From assembly GCF_000621165.1 (NCBI RefSeq), contig NZ_JHZA01000008.1, positions 1-64,000 on the forward strand: 64,000 bases of DNA, in the 5' to 3' direction. Shown piece by piece: positions 26,726 to 35,828 of the stretch. The notes below the pieces were generated by a model. The model saw nothing but the letters and a program-made list of their open reading frames with translations. It was not told the DNA's origin and made no database searches. The stretch comes from Enterovibrio calviensis DSM 14347 (lineage in GTDB: Bacteria; Pseudomonadota; Gammaproteobacteria; Enterobacterales; Vibrionaceae). The stretch's first letter is position 1; the number at the start of each line of letters is the position of its first letter. Both the position numbers and the translations under genes were made by a program.

Positions 26726-27682
26726 CTACCGTTCTCGGCTAGGGCGTTTGGAGAATTGCTCTTGATAGCAGCGGGTGAAATGGGAGAGGGAAACAAAGCC
26801 ACAGGCTGTCGCCACCGATGTGACGCTGTCGTTGGTTTGTTGCAGCATCCAACGGGCTTTCTCAAGCCTAAGCTGACGGTAAAACGCTTTTGGGGTTTGC
26901 GCCAAGTGCCGTTTAAACAGACGTTCTAACTCCCTGTCTGAAATGTCAATCACTTCAGCCAACTCTGCAATTAACAGCGGTTCTTCGATGTTTTGCTCCA
27001 TTAGTTGAACGGCTTCGATCAGGTGTGGATTACGGCTATCTAAACGGATTTGTAACGAACGACGCTGAGGTTCACTGTGCTCTCTTTGGTGGGTATAGAC
27101 AAGCTCATCCGCCACGAGCGTTGCCAGCTCTTGTCCATGCTGCGTTCTGATCAGATAGAGCATCATGTCCAAGCCAGACAACGCCCCAGGGCAAGAAAAA
27201 CGCTTTCTGTCGATGACCAGCAACTCTTGCACGAGCGTGACGTTCGGGAATGCTTCCTGCGTCGTTTCATGGTTTTCCCAGTGCATGGTTGCCCGATAAC
27301 CATCCAAGATCCCAGCAGCGGCAGCGATATATGTGCCTGTATCCTGGCACCCAATGTCCGCGCCATAATGGCTCTGCTGACGAATAAATCCTAACAGTGC
27401 TGGCGTCGTTGCCAAGTCTGGATCACTGCCAGAACAGATGATGAGCGTTTCACATTTCTCAACGTCATTCAGCGGGGTATGCGTCATGATCTCAATGCTG
27501 TCGCTACTTGAGATCAGCCCACCGTTTTCGGAGATAAGTTGCCACTCGTACAAGTCTTCACCCTGCGTGCGATTGGCATGACGCAATGGATCTAACATCG
27601 CCGTCAACCCAAACAAAGAGAAGCCCGGCAGCAACAGGAAGTGAATCTTTTGTACTTTCGATCTTGAAGGGTCACCAAACAC
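26726..27682 (-). CDS. Second GlxA-family AraC-type regulator, CdhR-like
   Basis: A 318-residue regulator with the same build as the one at 21,758: DJ-1/PfpI domain (about 10-175, GADIGCQDTGTYIAAAAGILDG) and AraC HTH domain (about 215-315, ISDRELERLFKRHLAQTPKAFYRQLRLEKAR). It starts with GTG, with GAGG upstream. It is divergent from the thioesterase gene, and its 3' end faces the BKACE promoter region across 214 bp. In Pseudomonas the carnitine regulator CdhR lies beside cdhCAB; position suggests the same role here. Confidence 0.87.
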   Translation of the reverse strand: MFGDPSRSKVQKIHFLLLPGFSLFGLTAMLDPLRHANRTQGEDLYEWQLISENGGLISSSDSIEIMTHTPLNDVEKCETLIICSGSDPDLATTPALLGFIRQQSHYGADIGCQDTGTYIAAAAGILDGYRATMHWENHETTQEAFPNVTLVQELLVIDRKRFSCPGALSGLDMMLYLIRTQHGQELATLVADELVYTHQREHSEPQRRSLQIRLDSRNPHLIEAVQLMEQNIEEPLLIAELAEVIDISDRELERLFKRHLAQTPKAFYRQLRLEKARWMLQQTNDSVTSVATACGFVSLSHFTRCYQEQFSKRPSRER

Positions 27683-27809
27683 CTTTCACCTCGTCTTCCC
27701 GCTGATTTGTCGATAACAGTCAAGTTATGTGCGGCTTCAATCAAAAAGTCAGCCTTTTACAGCCTAGTATAGGAACCAGCCATCATGCTTATCTCACTGA
27801 GGATAAAAA

Positions 27810-28301
27810 ATGCCAAACCACGCAGATAGGATTCAGTTATTCGAAAGCCCAGTGTTACCCGAATGGATTGATTACAACGGGCACATGAATGACGCCTATT
27901 ATGTGGTTGCCTTCAGCAAGGCCATTGATGGCTTCATGGTGCACATTGGTTTGAATAAAGCATTTAGAGAAGAACACAGCGTTTCGATTTACACCCTTCA
28001 GAGCATGGTGACTTACCTAAAAGAAGTTGCCGAAGCCGAGCCAATCATTATCCAAGGGCAACTATTAGAAAGTGATAGCAAGAAGCTAAGGCTGTTTATG
28101 ACCATGATGCATGCGCAAACGCACGATGAATTAGCAACGATGGAAACCTTGCTGTTACACATGGACATGCAAGCACACAGGGCAGCGCCTTTCTTGGAGC
28201 AAACTCAAGCGTTAGTCGACGCGATACAAACGGCTCACAACGTTCTCGACACACCGAAAAATGCAGGGAGCGCCATCGCGATCAAGCGCCCCAAGCCTTA
28301 G
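27810..28301 (+). CDS. Thioesterase, betainyl-CoA type
   Basis: A 163-residue hotdog-fold thioesterase. The N-terminal motif PEWIDYNGHMNDAYYVVAFS carries the aspartate and YNGHMN signature of the 4-hydroxybenzoyl-CoA thioesterase group. In carnitine regulons a protein of this type (CdhB) hydrolyses betainyl-CoA to glycine betaine and CoA, completing the route from carnitine. It is transcribed divergently from the CdhR-like regulator, with which it shares a 127-bp promoter region. The substrate is inferred from context. Confidence 0.82.
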   Translation: MPNHADRIQLFESPVLPEWIDYNGHMNDAYYVVAFSKAIDGFMVHIGLNKAFREEHSVSIYTLQSMVTYLKEVAEAEPIIIQGQLLESDSKKLRLFMTMMHAQTHDELATMETLLLHMDMQAHRAAPFLEQTQALVDAIQTAHNVLDTPKNAGSAIAIKRPKP

Positions 28302-28324
28302 CTTTAGCTTTAGCTTTAGCTTTA
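28299..28324. repeat. Hexamer tandem repeat (TAGCTT)4
   Basis: Four perfect copies of TAGCTT run from the stop codon of the thioesterase gene into the downstream gap. The first copy contains the TAG stop itself. Confidence 0.95.
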
Positions 28325-28383
28325 ATAGATAACAGGTTTAGAACAATGAGTCGTGCGCTTTCTGTTTCACTGCTCGCTATTCA

Positions 28384-29115
28384 CTATTCGTATTCATCGA
28401 AAAGTGGGAAGGTCCAGCGGCGCATCGCGACCACCATTGAAGTGCCGTGGCGCTCTTGTATCGTTAAATCCGTGTCTTGGTTACATGAATCATAAAACTC
28501 ACTCACCAGACGTTGAATACGTTGCTGAAATTTGTAGTTGGTCGAGAGCGACATCAGCCCTGTCGACATCACCAGTTTCTCTTCATCCCCCGCAAAGCGA
28601 GATTGGAAGAACGCGCTGATCACTTGTTGTTGGAAGAATTGCTGAATAGGGCCACCCGCCACCCATGAAAATGACGGCGAGATTTTGAGTTTAATGCGGT
28701 TATCCGGTTGAAGCTCAATCAAGTTCAAGCGATCTAAATGCGCCATTTTCTGAATCAACACGGTTTCAGGTAAGTTGTATTGCTCAAGGATTTGGTCGAA
28801 GCGATACCCATTCGTGATGCACACCGCAACCAATAGCAAAGCTTTGTCAGCCACCAGCTCTTCTTCTTGCTGCCACGTTAATTCAGTAATTTGATTGCTG
28901 CTTTCAGATGAGAGCTTAAACAGCTCACCCATTTCCATATCAATCAACTGACACACCGCCGACAAGCGCTCCAAGCTCAAGCTTCCGCCATTGGCAAACA
29001 GGCGTTTTACCGAGCCTTCACTGAGCGACAGCGCACTCGCGACATCTTGATAATTCACACCCCGTGCTTTGAGCTGCTTTTTCAGCGTTTGAACCACTTG
29101 ATCACATTCAGCCAT
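28384..29115 (-). CDS. XRE-type helix-turn-helix regulator with an unknown C-terminal domain
   Basis: A 243-residue protein. Residues 5-68 form an XRE helix-turn-helix (LKKQLKARGVNYQDVASALSLSEGSVKRLFANGG). The remaining 175 residues, rich in hydrophobic and glutamine residues (WQQEEELVADKALLLVAVCITNGY, GGPIQQFFQQQVISAFFQSRF), are probably a ligand or dimerisation domain that was not recognised. A strong AAGGAGGA site precedes the ATG. It is flanked by the carnitine module and guaC, and no target is evident. Confidence 0.82.
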   Translation of the reverse strand: MAECDQVVQTLKKQLKARGVNYQDVASALSLSEGSVKRLFANGGSLSLERLSAVCQLIDMEMGELFKLSSESSNQITELTWQQEEELVADKALLLVAVCITNGYRFDQILEQYNLPETVLIQKMAHLDRLNLIELQPDNRIKLKISPSFSWVAGGPIQQFFQQQVISAFFQSRFAGDEEKLVMSTGLMSLSTNYKFQQRIQRLVSEFYDSCNQDTDLTIQERHGTSMVVAMRRWTFPLFDEYE

Positions 29116-29321
29116 GCTTCCTCCTTGAAGTCACGGAACAGTAAACCGTAACCGCGTTGGCTTTTCCAGCGCTATCGTCGTCACAGAAAGCATGGTGCGA
29201 GCACTACGCCGAATAATGTAATCGGCGTGTTCTGCAAACCCCCTCGGAATCTCATTGATTTGATACAAATAGACTTAGCAAAAAGACACGTTCAAGTTGT
29301 TCATGGTTTAGTGAATTTCTG

Positions 29322-29357
29322 GCAAAAAAAATGCCACCCAATTGGGTGGCATTTTTA
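29322..29357 (-). terminator. Intrinsic terminator after guaC
   Basis: AATGCCACCC and GGGTGGCATT form a 10-bp stem with an AATT loop. Leftward it is followed by eight T, 20 bp past the guaC stop. Confidence 0.92.
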
Positions 29358-29372
29358 TGTATTCTTTCGGAT

Positions 29373-30416
29373 TTATTCTTTACCGAACACGTTGTTTTCT
29401 TGTTCTTGAACTCGAATGAAAGTTGTTCTCTTCGTTAGCTCTTTCAGTTGCGCTGCGCCAACATAAGTACACGTAGAACGTACGCCGCCAAGAATGTCAG
29501 AAATCGTGTCGTTCACTGTACCACGGTATGGAAGCAGTACGGTTTTACCTTCTGCAGCGCGGTATTTTGCAACGCCACCAGAGTGTTTCGCCATCGCGCT
29601 TTCAGAAGACATGCCGTAGAACTTCATGAACTGTTTGCCGTCTTGTTCAATCACTTCGCCGCCGCTTTCTTCGTGACCTGCCAGCATACCACCAAGCATC
29701 ACGAAATCAGCGCCGCCACCGAAGGCTTTAGACACGTCACCCGCACATGAACAACCACCGTCACCGATGATGCGACCACCTAGGCCGTGTGCTGCGTCTG
29801 CACATTCAATGATTGCAGAAAGCTGCGGGTAACCTACACCGGTTTTCACGCGAGTCGTACATACAGAACCTGGGCCAATGCCCACTTTGACGATATCTGC
29901 ACCAGCAAGGATGAGTTCTTCAACCATGTCGCCAGTAACAACGTTACCTGCGCTGATCACTTTGTCAGGGAATTCCGCACGAACACGCTCAACGTATTGA
30001 ACAAGGTGCTCAGAGTAACCGTTAGCAATGTCGATGCAGATGAAGATCAGCTCATCAGACAATGCCATGATATCTTTGGTTTTTTGGAAGTCTGCATCAG
30101 ACGTACCGGTAGACACCATTACGTTGTTTAGCGTTTTAACATCAGCTTCTGCAACAAACGCCGCCCAGTCAGCAACGGTGTAATGTTTGTGAATTGCCGT
30201 CATACAACCATGCTCAGCAAGCACCTTGCCCATCTTGAATGAGCCGACTGAATCCATGTTCGCAGCAATGACTGGTACACCAGACCATTGACGACCACTG
30301 TGCTTGAATGTAAAATCGCGGGTTAATTCAACTTGAGAGCGGCTTTTTAGGGTAGAACGTTTCGGGCGAAACAGTACATCTTTGAAACCCAACTTCAAGT
30401 CTTGTTCGATACGCAT
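29373..30416 (-). CDS. guaC: GMP reductase
   Basis: A 347-residue TIM-barrel enzyme that reduces GMP to IMP and ammonia with NADPH, linking guanine to adenine nucleotides. The catalytic cysteine is C186 in [18 protein letters not shown], as in E. coli GuaC, and [33 protein letters not shown] is the phosphate-binding part. Length is identical to the E. coli enzyme. AAGGAAA precedes the ATG. The 140-nt leader has an unusual hairpin at its 5' end, described separately. Confidence 0.97.
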   Translation of the reverse strand: MRIEQDLKLGFKDVLFRPKRSTLKSRSQVELTRDFTFKHSGRQWSGVPVIAANMDSVGSFKMGKVLAEHGCMTAIHKHYTVADWAAFVAEADVKTLNNVMVSTGTSDADFQKTKDIMALSDELIFICIDIANGYSEHLVQYVERVRAEFPDKVISAGNVVTGDMVEELILAGADIVKVGIGPGSVCTTRVKTGVGYPQLSAIIECADAAHGLGGRIIGDGGCSCAGDVSKAFGGGADFVMLGGMLAGHEESGGEVIEQDGKQFMKFYGMSSESAMAKHSGGVAKYRAAEGKTVLLPYRGTVNDTISDILGGVRSTCTYVGAAQLKELTKRTTFIRVQEQENNVFGKE

Positions 30417-30520
30417 GTGTCTTTTCCTTACTGATTAAGACGTTGCCCTTTCGGACATTTGCTCTTGGCACGTTTCACTATTGGCAGATAGTGCAAACAT
30501 TCACCAATGAGCAGGCACAA

Positions 30521-30553
30521 AAAAACCGGAGCGTTGGCAGACGCTCCGGTTTT
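30521..30553 (-). terminator. Terminator-like hairpin at the 5' end of the guaC leader
   Basis: Leftward, ACCGGAGCGT and ACGCTCCGGT pair perfectly around a 6-base loop, with A-T extensions, and are followed by seven T. The promoter candidate at 30,558-30,585 would start transcription at the base of this stem. It is therefore either an attenuator or protective 5' stem of guaC, or the end of a short RNA transcribed from the right. Confidence 0.75.
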
Positions 30554-30557
30554 CAGC

Positions 30558-30585
30558 ATTATAGGAACAGAAATATTATTAACAA
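30558..30585 (-). promoter_or_regulatory. Candidate guaC promoter
   Basis: On the minus strand TTGTTA and a perfect TATAAT are separated by 16 bp. The expected start lies near 30,551, about 135 nt upstream of the guaC ATG. Confidence 0.6.
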
Positions 30586-30763
30586 GACTGATATTAGTAA
30601 TTTTTTTGTGATACCTTTGGCAAGATTACAACCTCGAAAAACCGTTCAAGCCCATCCCCTGCAACAACCTAATCTCTTGTTTTAATTAAAATAACGCGTA
30701 AAAACTCTTATCTTACAACTGATTTTTCGCGACATAACGTCCCCATTTTCTTTACAGATAAAG

Positions 30764-30793
30764 AAAAGGCCACGTAAAAACGCGGCCTTCATC
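30764..30793 (-). terminator. Intrinsic terminator after the chitinase gene
   Basis: Leftward, AAGGCCGCG and CGTGGCCTT pair (one G-U) around a 6-base loop, then TTCTTT. It is 20 bp past the chitinase stop. Confidence 0.85.
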
Positions 30794-30807
30794 GCTATTT
30801 ATTTAAT

Positions 30808-32955
30808 TTAGATAATTTGCCAAGCACCCCACTCTCCACTGGCTGTAGGGTTATCACCCTTCGTCCAATACTTCGCTTGGTAAGTCACGCCGTTTATCGT
30901 CACTTGATCACCGCCGAGATAAACTGTCGAAGCATTCCACGTCGAGTCACCCGGTGTAGGGTCTGGCGTTGGATCCGGTGTCGGGGTTGGCTCTGGATCT
31001 GGAGTTGGAGTTGGCTCAGGTGTCGGGTCAGGGGTTGGGCCTGTATCTCCACCACAGGTGCTGCCGCTCGTCTCTGTCCAAACACCCCACTGTCCGGTTG
31101 TGCCCGGTTCTTGACCTTTCGTCCACCAACCTGCTTTCCACGTTTTTCCAGCATGGCTAACAACGGCACCAGTGTCATAGGTCGCTGTTGCGTCCCAAGC
31201 AGTGACACATACTTGGCCATCGGTGACTTCAACTGTACGTAGAACAGAAACTGACTGACTAGCGCTATCTACTACTGAGTAGGTTAAGGAATACGTACCG
31301 GCAGTCGCTGCATCGACTTGTCCCGTTACCTTGATGGCTGCTGTGAGATCTCCATCTTCAGTATCTTTGGCGGACACGCCATTCAATGCATTAAACGCTG
31401 TACCCACTTTAATGCTGACGTTATCAACGCCAACGAATACTGGCTTATCGCTGAACACTTCTACCGTGCGGTTAGCGGTGGTGACGTTATTGTCGGCATC
31501 TGACACTGAGTACACTAAACCAGTCGTACCCAAACGGCTTGTATCAACAGTGCCTTCAACAACGATGTTAGCCGTCAAATCGCCATCTTCTTTATCACTG
31601 GCACTCACGCCGTCCAACGGATTGAACGCCGCATTTTGACGTACTTTCGTGCTATCAACGCCATTTAAGACTGGTTTACCTGACACAGGGCCCGCGTCAT
31701 CAATCACTCTGACGTTTGGATAACCCTGATGCGAACCGTATTTATTGGTAACACACGCTTCATAATCGCCAGGGATCAGAGCAGAGTACGCGGTTTGGTA
31801 GCCAACCAATTTACATTGGAAAGAAACAGGGAAACCTGCGGTGTAGGTGTAATCTTGCTCCCAGTTGGTATACAGCACATCCGTCGCGCCATTAAGGTTC
31901 AAACTGCCGTAAGGTGTTTGTTGCCAACAGGTATTCGTTTCATCCGCTTCGATAGGGATTTGGTAATGGGCAGCGAGGCCTTCCCAATAACGAATTCGGT
32001 TTACAGGCTGACCTTTGTCTTTGTTTTGTTCACCACATTCAATACCACCATTGATGATATTAATCGTGGTACCAAACCCATAACCAATACCTGCATCAGT
32101 CTCACGCTGAGAAGGAGACCATGTACGGTCGATAACGTGCAGCATGGCAGGCTTAGGCGCTTGAGGTGTCAGGAAAAACCAAATTGCAGACGCCAAGTTT
32201 AGCCATGAATCCGCGACAAGCGCAGGGTTGTTCAGCAATACCGTGGCATCACCGTCGAACATGACTTCGGAGAAAGGGCCGTAATTAAAGTGGTAAGAAA
32301 GCTGTTTTGCCCCACGACCGAAATAGCCTTGACCCGTTGCACAAGGCCAACGAGCATTTTGCCAATCACTTTGCCCACATCCAGTGGTATAGCCTTCCTG
32401 ACCTTCAGACCAACCCATTTCACGAACATGCACAAGAGCTTGTTGCCATTCTTCTAACGCTAAAGGGTTATCCCAAACATTGTCGACAGCAATGTGTCCG
32501 CCAGTTTCTTGAGCAAAGTGAGCAAAAGCGGTGATGATGGATTTTTTACAGATGGCATCGGCGTCACGGCCATCCGTGTAATCGCCACAGAATGCTGGGA
32601 ACTTACCTATCGCTTTAAGAAAACGCGTATAGGTGTACTCGGGAGCAGCCATGTGCGTAAGAAAATCCCAATCTGAGCTTGAAAATACCCTTTCAGCACG
32701 CGTTACGTTGACTGGGTTCGTCGCCGAACCAGGTTGAATTGCATCAACTACCGCGTTTGACTCAGTCCTAAGTGCCTGCGCCCAAACGTCATACATTGGA
32801 TCTGTGACTTTGACTGATTCTGCCGCTTGGACTTCTGAGCGCAGTAAAACGTAGCCACCTGGATTATCAGGATCCGGTTGTGGATTCATTGTCACGCCCG
32901 CTTGAGCGAGGAAGCTAGCACTAAAAATAGCACCGGCCAGTACTGAATGTTTCAT
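30808..32955 (-). CDS. Secreted GH19 chitinase with Ig-like and chitin-binding domains
   Basis: A 715-residue extracellular endochitinase. A signal peptide (1-19) leads to a GH19 catalytic domain (about 85-350); the general acid is probably E150 in FAHFAQETGGH, and GYFGRGAKQLSYHFNYG is the family signature. Two DUF5011-like immunoglobulin-fold repeats follow (about 425-500 and 505-580, each with DGVSA or NGVSA, then KDTEDGDLTA-type motifs), then a CBM5/12 chitin-binding module (about 583-636), a Pro-Thr-Asp linker (about 637-670) and a second CBM5/12 (671-715). The gene is monocistronic. GH19 enzymes occur in several Vibrionaceae and suit a marine chitin degrader. Confidence 0.93.
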   Translation of the reverse strand: MKHSVLAGAIFSASFLAQAGVTMNPQPDPDNPGGYVLLRSEVQAAESVKVTDPMYDVWAQALRTESNAVVDAIQPGSATNPVNVTRAERVFSSSDWDFLTHMAAPEYTYTRFLKAIGKFPAFCGDYTDGRDADAICKKSIITAFAHFAQETGGHIAVDNVWDNPLALEEWQQALVHVREMGWSEGQEGYTTGCGQSDWQNARWPCATGQGYFGRGAKQLSYHFNYGPFSEVMFDGDATVLLNNPALVADSWLNLASAIWFFLTPQAPKPAMLHVIDRTWSPSQRETDAGIGYGFGTTINIINGGIECGEQNKDKGQPVNRIRYWEGLAAHYQIPIEADETNTCWQQTPYGSLNLNGATDVLYTNWEQDYTYTAGFPVSFQCKLVGYQTAYSALIPGDYEACVTNKYGSHQGYPNVRVIDDAGPVSGKPVLNGVDSTKVRQNAAFNPLDGVSASDKEDGDLTANIVVEGTVDTSRLGTTGLVYSVSDADNNVTTANRTVEVFSDKPVFVGVDNVSIKVGTAFNALNGVSAKDTEDGDLTAAIKVTGQVDAATAGTYSLTYSVVDSASQSVSVLRTVEVTDGQVCVTAWDATATYDTGAVVSHAGKTWKAGWWTKGQEPGTTGQWGVWTETSGSTCGGDTGPTPDPTPEPTPTPDPEPTPTPDPTPDPTPGDSTWNASTVYLGGDQVTINGVTYQAKYWTKGDNPTASGEWGAWQII

Positions 32956-33413
32956 CGTTAACGTTCCTTATCGAAAATTTGATTCAGTGTGTACATGGAT
33001 TTAACCAATAAACGCTGCGGGATCTGTGCCTTCCTCAAACTTGTACCTTTGCCCAAAACAACCACATGATGACGCAATATGCGAAACGGCATCATGGAGT
33101 GCTTTCTTGATGGAGTGAAAGAGTGGCGACTATTTTTTCCTCACAGCCAAACCAATATATTCACTGTGGAAATGTGAAAATGAGAGCCAAACGCCAGTAG
33201 CTCTACCCGAACCCTGCAACATGATGAGTTCTCGAGTCACATCAAGGCGTTATGCAAAACAAAATGTGACGTAACGAATGAAAACATGCCATTTCCATTG
33301 AAAATTACAGGCTATTGCATGACAGAAAACACACAGTGTTTGCTGCTGATACATTGATTACCCAAATAAATTAACGTGGTTCATGCCACCACAATTTCCA
33401 CCACATCACGTCG
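32956..33413. other. Divergent intergenic region, chitinase and AlkD-type genes
   Basis: These 458 bp contain no ORF of interest and no recognisable RNA gene. They should hold the chitinase promoter on the left side and the AlkD promoter on the right. No convincing promoter or operator palindrome was seen by eye. Confidence 0.5.
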
Positions 33414-34169
33414 ATGACGCGTGATAACATCGACGAAAGAATGCCGTTTACCGAAGAGTGGAATGCTATGCACGATGCCAAATCCATCATTGAATCGATA
33501 AAAAGCCAAGGCGACCCCATAACCGCACAGCATTCCGCGCGTTTTTTTAAATCGGGCCCTGGGGAATATGGAGAAGGCGACAAGTTCATTGGCGTGCGTG
33601 TACCCGTGATTCGACACGCCGCCAAAATCTACCGAGCCGCTACGCTGGATACCATCGCGCAATTACTTGCCAGTGATTGGCATGAAATACGACTATTTGC
33701 AGTCATACTGTTGTCGGAGCAATTTAAGAAGGCGAATGCGGCTGGCAAAGAAACGATTTACCACTTCTATTTGTCCCAGTCTCACTACGTCAATAATTGG
33801 GATTTGGTAGACAGCTCTGCGCACCATATTGTCGGTGGTTATTTGGCAGATAAAGATCGCTCAATACTCTATGAATTGGCCGATTCAACTTCGCTATGGG
33901 AACGCCGCATAGCCATGATGGCAACCTTTCCCTTTATTCGGCTTAACCAGTTTGATGACACCAGTGCCCTTGCGGAAATCTTGCTGTTCGACAAAGAAGA
34001 TTTGATTCACAAAATGTGCGGCTGGATGCTGCGTGAAGTCGGTAAGCGAGATGTGGACTTGCTACGCCGCTTTCTGAACAAACATATTGCTGATATGCCT
34101 AGAACCATGCTGCGATACGCAATTGAAAAACTTGATAGTATGGAGAGAAAACACTTTCTCTCCCTCTAA
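33414..34169 (+). CDS. AlkD-type DNA alkylation repair protein
   Basis: A 251-residue all-helical protein of the AlkD/HEAT-like repeat family, DNA glycosylases that release N3- and N7-alkylpurines without base flipping. Diagnostic segments are GEYGEGDKFIGVRVPVIRHAAK (about 43-64), the aspartate in YVNNWDLVDSSAHHIVG, LWERRIAMMATFPFI and KMCGWMLREVGKRD. The start is uncertain: 33,414 gives the longest frame but has no good ribosome-binding site, while ATG 33,468 follows GAGTGG and begins near the usual N-terminus. It is not in an operon. Confidence 0.88.
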   Translation: MTRDNIDERMPFTEEWNAMHDAKSIIESIKSQGDPITAQHSARFFKSGPGEYGEGDKFIGVRVPVIRHAAKIYRAATLDTIAQLLASDWHEIRLFAVILLSEQFKKANAAGKETIYHFYLSQSHYVNNWDLVDSSAHHIVGGYLADKDRSILYELADSTSLWERRIAMMATFPFIRLNQFDDTSALAEILLFDKEDLIHKMCGWMLREVGKRDVDLLRRFLNKHIADMPRTMLRYAIEKLDSMERKHFLSL

Positions 34170-34194
34170 GCTAATGTCTGATTTGATGTCTAAG

Positions 34195-34212
34195 TTGATG
34201 TTGATGTTGATG
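34195..34212. repeat. Hexamer tandem repeat (TTGATG)3
   Basis: Three perfect copies of TTGATG, within a looser TTGATGTCTAAG-type stretch, lie between the AlkD-type stop and the convergent small membrane protein. Confidence 0.85.
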
Positions 34213-34230
34213 CTTAAGTTAATGGTGGTA

Positions 34231-34479
34231 TTACACACGTCTAAGGGATTGAATCTCTTCGTCTATTGAATAACCCTTGCTGATGACGATTTTCTCCAGC
34301 ACTTCTATGCGACCTCTCAATGCATCAAGTTCATTCTCATACACTTGATTAAGGTCTGTGGTCTTTTGGCTATTAAGCTCAAATTCGCGTAGTTGCGCGC
34401 GATAAGTAAAATAACTACGTAATGTTTTCGCCGCTACCACGGCGGCAACGGTGACAAACACAAACAAGAACACATCCAT
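34231..34479 (-). CDS. Small PspB-like membrane protein
   Basis: An 82-residue protein with an N-terminal membrane helix (about residues 2-20) and a charged coiled-coil C-terminal half ending in LRGRIEVLEKIVISKGYSIDEEIQSL. The RI-LE-I spacing and overall build resemble the phage-shock protein PspB, but it lacks the conserved WLWLHY segment that the true PspB at 59,331 has. The ATG at 34479 follows GGAGGA, while the longer reading does not. It stands alone, far from the psp operon. Function unknown; a PspB relative is a plausible but unproven idea. Confidence 0.7.
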   Translation of the reverse strand: MDVFLFVFVTVAAVVAAKTLRSYFTYRAQLREFELNSQKTTDLNQVYENELDALRGRIEVLEKIVISKGYSIDEEIQSLRRV

Positions 34480-34578
34480 ATTCTTTCCTCCATCCATGGT
34501 CTCCGTCTTTATAGGGGAATTAGGGGAAATGCGCTATTGAGGAGAGGAAATGCTCGGAGTTACATCATAGATATGAAT

Positions 34579-34606
34579 AAAAAGAGCGCACACGGCGCTC
34601 ATTTTT
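34579..34606 (-). terminator. Intrinsic terminator of the norspermidine operon
   Basis: GAGCGC and GCGCTC pair around a 5-base loop, with a T5 run leftward, 28 bp past the nspC stop. Confidence 0.85.
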
Positions 34607-34633
34607 ACTATTTATTTACCGAATAACAGAACG

Positions 34634-35767
34634 TTATGAAACTGCCCATTGTGATAAGCTTCGTTTGAAGTCTTGGTAATCAAATTCATTCAATAACTGC
34701 ACTTCCCCATTGCTGCGTTGGCAATAGATAGAAGGCATTCGCAGGCCATTGAACCAGTTCAGCTTCACCATGGTGTAGCCTGCACTGTCAGAAATATGCA
34801 GGCGCTGCCCAATCTGCAACGGCTCGTCAAAGTTCGCCACAGAGAACTGATCACCCGCCAAGCAGGAGCAGCTGCCAATCACGTACGTGTGATCACCATT
34901 TTCCGTAGCTTCCTCAATGGAGGCTGGCTCGTTATAGATCAGCGTATCCAAACGGTGCGCTTCGGTTGCACTGTCCACAATGGCGGTTTGCATGTCGTTT
35001 TCGACGATATCTACCACAGTAACAACAAGATCTGTCGTCTGGGTGATAATGGCTTCGCCCGGTTCAAGATAGAGCTGAACGCCATGTCGCTCGCTGAATG
35101 TTTTCAGCGCAGACGCGAGTTTTTCAACGTCGTAACCCGGCCATGTAAAAAACACGCCGCCACCTAAACTTACCCACTCGAGTGAATCGAGATAAGCGCC
35201 AAACTTATCCGAAATGGCATCCAATAAACCGATAAACGCATCCACGTCTTTGTTTTCACAGTTCATGTGGAACATCACGCCATTTAGCGATGCAAATACC
35301 TCAGGGTCGATCTTGTCGGCATGCACACCCAAACGCGAAAACTGACGCGCGGGATCCGCAAGATCTTGTCCGGCATAGCTCACTCCCGGATTCAGACGAA
35401 GGCCGAGTGACGCTTTGCCTTCCACCAAATGACGATACGCTTTGAGCTGTGATTGGCTGTTGAAGATCAGCTTGTCACAAATGTCGGCAACCTCACGCAC
35501 GTCATCTTCGCTATAGCCCACGCTATAAGCATGCGTTTCACCGCCAAAGGTTTCATGACCGAGTTTCACTTCGAACGGACCACTGCTCGTGGTGCCATCA
35601 AGGTATGGCTTGATGATGTCAAACACACCCCACGTAGAGAAGCACTTCAACGCCAGAACCAGTTTCACACCGGACAAGGCTTTCAGGCGTTTTGCTATCT
35701 CTAGATTGCGGATCAGCTTGTCTTCATCAATCAGAAAATACGGGGTTTTTAATTGCGATGTTGTCAT
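34634..35767 (-). CDS. nspC: Carboxynorspermidine decarboxylase
   Basis: A 377-residue PLP-dependent decarboxylase with the alanine-racemase-like fold, making norspermidine from carboxynorspermidine. Visible are [11 protein letters not shown] (the PLP-lysine motif), [33 protein letters not shown] and the second-site cysteine in [10 protein letters not shown]. The ATG at 35767 matches the usual N-terminus (TPYFLIDE); a longer frame exists upstream. It is the last gene of the three-gene operon, 61 bp after the synthase stop. Confidence 0.93.
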   Translation of the reverse strand: MTTSQLKTPYFLIDEDKLIRNLEIAKRLKALSGVKLVLALKCFSTWGVFDIIKPYLDGTTSSGPFEVKLGHETFGGETHAYSVGYSEDDVREVADICDKLIFNSQSQLKAYRHLVEGKASLGLRLNPGVSYAGQDLADPARQFSRLGVHADKIDPEVFASLNGVMFHMNCENKDVDAFIGLLDAISDKFGAYLDSLEWVSLGGGVFFTWPGYDVEKLASALKTFSERHGVQLYLEPGEAIITQTTDLVVTVVDIVENDMQTAIVDSATEAHRLDTLIYNEPASIEEATENGDHTYVIGSCSCLAGDQFSVANFDEPLQIGQRLHISDSAGYTMVKLNWFNGLRMPSIYCQRSNGEVQLLNEFDYQDFKRSLSQWAVS

Positions 35768-35828
35768 TACTTTTCTCACAAAAAGCCCACGATATTCATT
35801 CGACATATCGCAGGCTTCATCAGCAAAT

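Larger units (their letters stand above)
30417..30807. other. Gap between guaC and the chitinase gene
   Basis: Besides the chitinase terminator (30,764-30,793), the guaC promoter candidate and the hairpin at 30,521-30,553, about 170 bp (30,590-30,760) show no gene. Part of it, near 30,600-30,665, is richer in G and C on the minus strand than its surroundings and might be the body of a short RNA, but no clear fold or promoter was found. Confidence 0.5.

Noticed and set aside
30417-30557. Purine riboswitch in the guaC leader
   Set aside because: The conserved three-way junction and loop sequences of purine riboswitches were not found.
30817-31242. Open frame of 141 codons opposite the chitinase gene
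   Set aside because: It lies antisense to the repetitive linker and chitin-binding modules, and its cysteine and arginine-rich reading is typical of a shadow frame.
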